NCBI GenBank assembly: GCA_032622095.1
Contig: CP136066.1
Span: 105,977,319 to 106,041,318, forward strand
Source of the DNA: Siphonodentalium dalli
Lineage: Eukaryota > Mollusca > Scaphopoda > Gadilida > Siphonodentaliidae
Direction of reading: 5' to 3'
Length of the DNA: 64,000 nt
The notes beneath the pieces are model-generated. The model had not been told where the DNA came from, did no database searches, and saw only the letters and a program-made list of their open reading frames with translations. Shown here piece after piece: positions 54,601 through 63,600 of the stretch; position 1 is the stretch's first letter, and every line of letters starts with the position of its first letter. Made by a program: the position numbers and the translations under genes.

Positions 54601-57600
54601 GTACCACACTATTTTATTGCCTTCAAATGGCTTAATAAAAAAAAAGTTGTTTTTTTTTTGGCCTAATTCACTTCCGTAGTTAATTACTGAAATCGAAACT
54701 GAAACTGTGAAAGCATGTCTGCTGATCGAAAGAATGTACTTTAGTGTCAAAATTGTCATCAAACAATATGCCCAAGATTTTAATGTTTGTTTGTTTTTTG
54801 TTTTTCCCTCCTCCATCCAGGGAATTTTTCCACTCATGTTCGTAAACCAAGTCATTAAATTGCGGTGGCCTTAACAATATTAAACAGGCACTGAAAAAAC
54901 TGATGAGAATTTTTATTCTACAGGATTACATCATAAGTAGCACACGTGATTTCTATATTTCAAAATGAGACCTTGAAAAGCAATTATTTGATGATGACTA
55001 AATTACTCAATTCCTATTGATTCATTTGTAGCGAAGTTCAGTTATACACTGACTGATTGGTGGCTACATTAGCATAACATCCTACAAACTGATCCATAAA
55101 TATATCTCTGCCTGTCAATTGTTTACATTATCTGAAAAGTATGTCTATAATGAATTAAGAACAAACGGGAAACTATTAAAAGGGTAAACAGGATTTTGAT
55201 GCAATTATTCCAAATTCCAACGATCTAATATTTCTATTTCAGCAAATTTAATTTCCGATCCTTACCACCTGAGGATGATGAGGATTACATCGACATGGGG
55301 GTGGCCATTATTAATTTCTACGCCAGCTTGGTGGATCTTCTTGGGAAGTGTGCCCCTGACAGTGAGGCTATAGCTTCGGGTCGCAGCGACTTGCTCAGAG
55401 CACGAGCCATTCTAAGGAGTTTGGTATCGATGGAGGACTTGGAGGGAGTCCTCAAACTGAAGATTATTCTTCCGATCTCCCAACCTGGTGCGGCAGATGG
55501 TAAACAAATAATAAAAAATACACCCATTCAAAGATTTGGTGTAATTTGGATTATATCTTTCCTTCCATGCATGCAACCGAAGTGATAACTAGACAACAAC
55601 TATCCAGCCAATTTTTATGAAATTTGTGGAGTGTATTTCTCGCCACATGACCATTACTTGTCATGTTGCCTGAAATGTTATAACTGCCAGAGTCTACCTT
55701 AAAGATAGTATATCTCTTCAAAAACACCTGTCCGCTAAACTTCAATTAGCATAGATTTTTATTTATAATTTTTCTGATATAATACTTATATTCTACCGGG
55801 ATAAGAAAAGGGGATATTTCTAGATGTTGAACTCTATCATGGTAGCACTCTTCATCAAGGCAAATGTCGTTTCAACTGAAATTTCATATGGCTTCCATTG
55901 GCAATTGCAACACATGTTATAAATGACCAAACCTGACTATTGTCGTCTGGCTAATTACAGTAATGCCCTAATTAATCGACTCTTTAACCACAGCAGAATT
56001 ATGGGTAACTTTTCAGGATTTAGTCGGAAATATGGCTTCTTGCCATTCATCGGAAAGCTCTCACTGAGAGCTTTCCGATGAATGGCAACAAGCCATATTT
56101 CCGACTAAATCCTGAAAAGTTACCCATAATTCTGCTGTGGTTAAAGAGTCGATTAATTAGGGCATTACTGTATTATTCAGCCTATACATGGGAACGTATC
56201 ACTGGCTAACTGATGTTTCAGGTGATGATGCTCCGGCTACAGAGAGTAAGGGGGGTCTGCCACCCGGATTGATACCGCTGCACAAAGGCAGCGTGATCAT
56301 GTTCCTCGAGAGAGTGTACGGTATTGAGGATCAGAACGTCTTCTTCCGTGTTCTCGAGGAGGGGCTTCTACCAGATCTCAGAGCAGCCACTACCCTGGAT
56401 GAGGTTAGTAGACATTTTTTGAAGGATCTTGAAAGCAAGAGAATTTTTAATAGAACAAATAGAGGATCTACAACTCATCCCAAGTTTATAGCGGAATTTA
56501 CAAAACAAGTCCAGACCTAATTTACTGGACACATTTTGTAAATTCCGCAATAAACTGGGGACAAGTTGTAGATTCTATTTATTGCATGATTTAAAACCTC
56601 GACAAACATATTTAAATCAACAAATGGGAGGCGAATCTAACATCGGCTTCTATTAAGCATGTGATGACGTTTTGCCTAACTATACGTTGTTTGCACGCGT
56701 AGAAATAGTCCCAGATAAATAAAGACTTTTTGGCATATTTAATGGCATATATTTAATGACATAACTTTTCAAACTCTTCATTTATTATAGTTGTTGGAAA
56801 AATAATTGAAGCCAAAGTATATTGAGACATAGCTTACGGAATGTAAACAGATGACAAACCGGAAGTCAAAGGTCACCTGGCACTATTTCCTGTTATTAAA
56901 CGAACGTTTAATATCACAATTTATAGAATGGGTTTATTGAATGGAATAAGGGTAGGATCATGTAATAAAATAGATTTCACACCTGTTCTTGAAAAAAACT
57001 CACTGTTCCTCAGCCTCAGTCGGTGTCATCTTTTTCAAGCTATTCCACACATGTGTGTGGAATGGCAGGATATCTACATCACATGATGTAAATGACTTTC
57101 GCCTCAAAAATGAAACAGGAACATTAAAATAAAAGCATCATCACGCATGACAAGATTAAGAAATAGCATAGAATAATTATCAGGAAAACATCATAAATGA
57201 CCAGTCAGGTGATGTCGATCGGGCATGCAATAATCACAGAACCGCATATGTGTTACTGGTCGATAGTTTATGGCACTCTTGTGATTGCGGGAGGTAATCC
57301 TGCAAATATGTGTCTGTCGTTTGCATAAATAAGTTCCCCAGTGGATGAATTTACTAGTAGTGATGCTATACTGCACAACTGGCTGGAATCACCAAATTCA
57401 CTCTATGGGGGCCTCGTTCTGAATAGGCCTCATCTTCTGGGAAGTATGTATAGTCTCAAATTAACATTGTTATTAGAGATTAATATTATTCACCCTAAGG
57501 TGCTTGACCTGTTCGTGCCCTCTGGATATTTGGTCCTTAGTTGGAAAATCCAGTTTTATATTATGTTTCGCCGATGTCGAGTATTGTTCTCGATGTCTGA

Positions 57601-60600
57601 GTCAGTGTGTGAGACATGTGACATGATGTGAGTGGTTGTTGTGTTTACTGACTAGCTTTAGTGAGCATTTAATATATATGCGAGGCTCCCTATGGGAGCT
57701 CCAAAGTTAACATTAGATAGTTAGCAATTAATGTCTGACCACTAGTCAGGGGTGAATCTACTATAAGTTATGCTCATATTTGTAGGCAAATGCTGGAGAC
57801 AATGATATTGCTTTGGCTCTGAACAGATACATATTCCAATCGACACTTCCTCTGCTGACGAGGTATTCTTACTACTTCGGGGATGCTGACCATGTGTCAC
57901 CACTGCTCGACTCCACTCTCAACATTGTTTATAGACTGTCCAAGTGCAGGTCTCTCACCAAAGGACAGAGAGAATCTATATCAGACTTCTTGGTTGCTTT
58001 TACAAGGTATGTCTGTATATATTAGTCATAGAAGTTCTCTTTAAAATAGCACGTTCTAAGACCCTTCAATGTTTAAGCTTTTCTGTACTAAATCATGGTG
58101 TACTGTTTCCGCCATTTAGTTTATTGGCCTCCTTCCATTGGTTCTTTCACTTGCTTCAATTTGGTTTCTTCGTGAAGGAAACCAAAATAATCTTATAATC
58201 ATTTAGCTTCCTTCGCCACCATGGAACCAAAGCAAGCGAAATAATCAAATGAAGCAATCGAAAAAAACAAACGAAGCAAGGGAAGTTTTTATGCTTACGT
58301 CCTTTGATTTTTTCGCTTATGGCGCATCCTTCGCTGGCTTCGCGATGTATTAAAAGCAAGCGAAGGAATCGCCAAAATAAAAAAAACCCCAACAAAGTCT
58401 TATAGTTCATATTCAATGAGGCTGCCACTTGTGAGAAAGAAGTCAAACTTGTGGCTGGTGTTATGCTTAACTTATTGACAGATTATAATTCAGATACCAT
58501 TTGGTGTATATTCGTTGTATATGGAATTTCATAGTCTATTGATTCTTGAAATGCGACATTAGCATTCTCCAATCTAAATTTCTCCATTGATAACCAGAAC
58601 ACATGTAGAGTTCTAGTCCAAGTGTTAAAACCTATATATTTATTTTCTCTTCCAGTCAACTTCGTCCACCAAGAATGACAAAGCTGTTGAGAGAATTGAC
58701 AGTAGATATCCCAGTTCTCAATGAGAACACACTGTGTCCGCTCAGGGTGAGACTTTCTTCAAATCATTAGATTGCATTATCCCGTAATACCGTTCTTCAA
58801 TTTTAGAAGTTCTCGGACTAAAATATTTACAACGTACAACTAGATATGGAAGATCGATGAGAATGATAAATTAGCCACTGTCCTAACAATTGACAAACTG
58901 TCGTACTGTACATATGCTCATACATGAAAATGATGTTTTTTTATTAAAAAACTGATATAATAGAGGATCTCTTAATGTGTCGCAATTCTATACAAAATTT
59001 ATTAACCAAGTGTACTATATTCAATTCGAGCCAATCTTTACGAATTGCGATGAATTTGAGATCAATTTTATCACATAATCACATTTTAGCAAGGAAAAAC
59101 CATTTTCGAAACAGCTGGGGTTAAATAAAAGTTGTCAGCCTACAGCCTTAGTTAATATTGACTTCATCGGGTTAACATTTCCTCTTGTCAGCCTCAAAGC
59201 AATGCGATAATTTTATAATCTTCTTTGTTTCTCAGATGCTAACTCACCACTATGATAGGTGTGGCCGCTATTACGGCGTTGGATGGGGTTCACATGGTGT
59301 GGCCAGTGAGGAGGAGAAACGGCTGACCATGATGCTGTTCAGTGGAATATTTGATTCATTGGCTAAAAGGGTATGTAGAACTTCACTCAATCTTGACACC
59401 AGTGTTTTACATTTTACCAATCTTTCTTTATTGCAATCAATTTGATGTGGGCTGAGGTACCACTGCAGCTCCATTTCAGTGGCCCTGATTTTGTAATATC
59501 ACACCATCTAATAACATAAATGCGGTTCGGTAAAAAATCTGGATCTCAGTCATTATGTGTCTGTTCTCGGTGTGCATTTTGCTTTTTTGTCGAATTTAAA
59601 AAAAAAAAATTTAATTTTTTTTTTATTCATCAGTCATAGTGTTATCGACAGAAATATCTAGGTACTGTGTTATTTTGAAAAAAAATGTTGCACAAGCCAC
59701 ATGCTTACGAAATGTCAGTTTGAAAGTAGGAAGAAATATCATTATTTCATTTATTGGCATCACCACCAGAATTTTATCTTTCATTGTCAGATGGTGTCTA
59801 CATAATTCAACATCAACAGTCATATTTGAAGTAGAATATAGAGCATTTATGTGTGCCGAAAATTACAACATTGGGTATCAAATTTTGACAACGGTAGCAA
59901 TCTCGATGCACGAATAAATATGTTTCCATCATTATGCTGTGAATATATATATTTATATAATATGTGAAATTGGAAATAAAATCATATATTTTTCGACATG
60001 TTTTAGGCATATGATCCTGAGTTGTTCAGTAAAGCCCTGCCGTGTCTGTCTAACATTGGTTGTGCCTTGTCACCCGACTACACTCTGTCGCAATCTGATG
60101 ACTCGTGGATTCAGCAGTCTTATAAGGAGGCTAACGGGCCATACAACCCTAACCCAGTCGACATATCAAGGTAAGGCTATGTGGAGGCTAACGGGCCATA
60201 GAACCCTAACCCAGTTGACATATCGCGATAAGGCTATATGGAGGCTAACATGCCATGGCATACAACCCTAACCCAGACGACATATCAATGTAAGGCTATA
60301 TGGAGGCTAATGGGCCATACAACCCTAACTCAGACGACATATCAAGGTAAGGCTATATGGAGGCTAATGGGCCATACAACCCTAACCCAGTCAACATATC
60401 AAGGTAAGGCTATATGGAGACTAATGGGCCATACAACCCTAACCCCGACAACATATCAAGGTAAGGCTATATGGAGGCTAATGGGCCATAGAACGCTAAC
60501 CCAGTCGACATATCAAGGTAACGCTACATGGAGGCTAATGGGCCATACAACCCTAACCCAGTCGACATAACAAGGTAAGGCTATATGGAGGCTAACAGGC

Positions 60601-63600
60601 CATACAACCCTAACCCAGTCGACATTATCGCGATTAGGGTATATGGAGATAACGGGCCATACAACCCTACCCAGACGACATATCATTAAGGTAAGGCTAT
60701 ATGGAGGCTAATGGGCCATACAACCCTAACCCAGTCGAGATATCAAGGTAAGGCTACATGGAAGCTAACGGGCCATAGAACCCTAACCCAGTCGACATAT
60801 CAAGGTAAGGCTATATGGAGGCTAACGGGCCATAGAACCCTAACCCAGTCGACATATTGCGGTAAGGCTATGTGGAGGTTCACCATCATGACAACTGTCA
60901 AAAAAGGGCAAATGACTTTCGCATTCTCCATTCTAGATTTATCATTTGCTTATTGGGAAATCTGTTGTTTTGTTTTTCTTGTCCATCCGCACAGATTTCT
61001 CAGCCATGGGTTATCAGATCTGAATGAAATTTGGTATGTAGGTTCACCATCATGACTGCTTTCAAAAGAGGCATAATAACATTGTTTGCATTTTCAATTC
61101 TAGAGTTATACTTCTTTGTTTATTTAAAAATTTGGTTTCCATTCCGCCCATGATTCAATTGGTACCATAGGGTGATCACCCAATGTGCAACTTCGTTTGT
61201 GACTGATTTTGAATGCTCTAAGCACAGACATAAAACACTTGTCTTCACAATTTACAAACACTATGCATGGCTTTAAATTCATACAATTTGGACTGCTGCC
61301 CTATATACGACCTCAACAGTAAAAAGATACTGCAGATATTGGATAGACTTGTAAACTATGCTAAAACTGCATGCAAATTAGGTTGATTCTTTTGTTGTAT
61401 CAGTAGAGGTGACTCCTTACCATAATCCCTATTTAGCTGGTTAATAAGGGAAATTTAAAGTTATTCTGAAGACAAAAAATTATCTATTGTTTTTATCACC
61501 ATATAGCTAAAGAAAGTCCATTTCGGGCCAAAATATATCAAGGTAGTATCTAGTATCGCTTGTTGGTCTTGCATTTAAGTTGAACGGTGTTTGTTAAAAT
61601 TGTCCGAACACATTGTGTGCCTTTAAATATTTTCTAATTGCATGTAAGAAAGGTAAGAAAGTAGGCCAGGGCATGGAAGAGCGAAACTCTTCCATGTCTT
61701 GGACTGAGAGCATGAATGTATGAATGTATTTTGTCGCTTCCTCTGTTGTTATTCTTCTTTCTCAATAAAAAAATAAAAAAATAATAATCGCTATTCTGAA
61801 AAACAAATGCAGTAGATTTGACTGTGGTACTATAATCTCTATTTTAGAATAAATGTGCAGCAGAATTTGATGCTTGCAATAGATAAATATGCTGAACATG
61901 ACCATGACTGCTGGTCCCTGAAAAAGGTAACATATATCTCCATATTTTTTTGAAATTTTGATGGCTTTTAATATCTTCAACATATCTTAATTTGACACTC
62001 TCTTGCTAGCTAAAGTCCCAGGTGAAATCATTAATTAAGTCTTCAATTTCCAAAGAGTTTCTCCCATTAAGTTCTGTTGCAATACATATATTATATATGG
62101 AAGATCTGATAATAATAAAAATGTGACCCAAAAAATCTGATATTGACAAACAAATAAATTCAGTCAGCAAGCTACTTTTCTCAACAACATGGTAATTATA
62201 ACGATATTGAATTTATGACTCGTTTTCATTATAATTACCATGTATTTTTCATCGTTCATAGAGCACATGAGAGTATCTTGCACTAATCCATAGCTCAAAT
62301 TCATTCAGTTGTTGCATATATTTTGTTGGATATAAAAGAAAATAGTCTCATAAATGGCTGGATTTAGTGTACAGTCCCCCTTTAATATAGGTATGATCAT
62401 CTGTGGTTCTAGTTTTGTGCATGAAGTCATTTACTGTGCTATTGGGATCGCTATAATGCATTTGGGTAAAATTACCACACAGGCTGAAGTAATGTAAAAA
62501 TCGGCATATAGCAATAGATGTGTAATAATAGCTTTATAATAACTTTTATCTTTTAGATGGAGGATGGATGGGCATATGCATCTCACTTTGATGATGACCG
62601 GATGACACATCCTCTGTTGAAACCATTTCATCTGCTTGACTCCAGGGTAACTAACTGTTCATCTCAAGTCCAGTTCTTTTTTTGTTTGAAAGGCCCACTT
62701 AATTTTCGAACCCCCAGATAACATATACAAAATATATGCCATATTATATACCATTTGAAAGAGGAAGCGCCAAAACATTGTATTATCAACTTATCCGGTG
62801 TAATAAACTGTGAACATGTTGTTTTTTGTTGAGTTACTGACATGTTTTTTTCATCTGGATTGTTGTTCAATTTGTATTATTTTCACGGGAGGGGGAATAA
62901 CTTTAAAACTGTTATTAAAACCATATATCAAGGCACTGTAAAAAAAACAATAATCAGTGACTGGAAAATTAAGTGGGCCTTTAACTCTTTCTCTTGAACT
63001 CTTTAAAGGTACTCAATCCGTTTATGTGCCCCTCAAATACTATTTATTTGACTTCGGGGTGTAAAAAATATTTTATTCGAGTCAAGGAACCCACCCACCC
63101 ATCAAAGCTGAGAGTGATCAGATATCGATTTTTGAAATCTATTATTTTTCACCAACTGGAATATTAGTGGGGCCCAGTAAAAATTGATTAGAAGACCAAA
63201 CTGCGGATGAAGATGGATAACTCTAAAATCAAGTGGCTTTTTTGTGTCAGATATCTGACAAATCGGCAAAATTTTCGTTCAACAAAATGTTGATAAATAA
63301 CAGGTTTTGGGAAATTTTGTACTATAGTTGACTGTGGTTAGCATTATTTTGGGCAATTAATCGATTCTGATAACTGAAGCGGCATTTCAAAAAAATTATT
63401 GTTTTTGGAATTGAATCAGATTGAGTACTTTTAACATAATATGTAAATAATGTAGTGCAAACATATTGTTGACAAAAATGTGGCCGCATCTATATTCTCA
63501 GTTAATAAACACTATTTTCAGGAAAAGAGATTGTACTCAGAGCCACCTTCAGATTCAATTAAGACAATGCTGGCTTGGAAATGGACATTAGAACAAGACA

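Noticed and set aside
59939-61055. Three repetitive open frames (110, 110 and 114 codons) with [16 protein letters not shown]-type repeats
   Set aside because: They are out-of-frame readings of the 57-bp minisatellite derived from exon 26.
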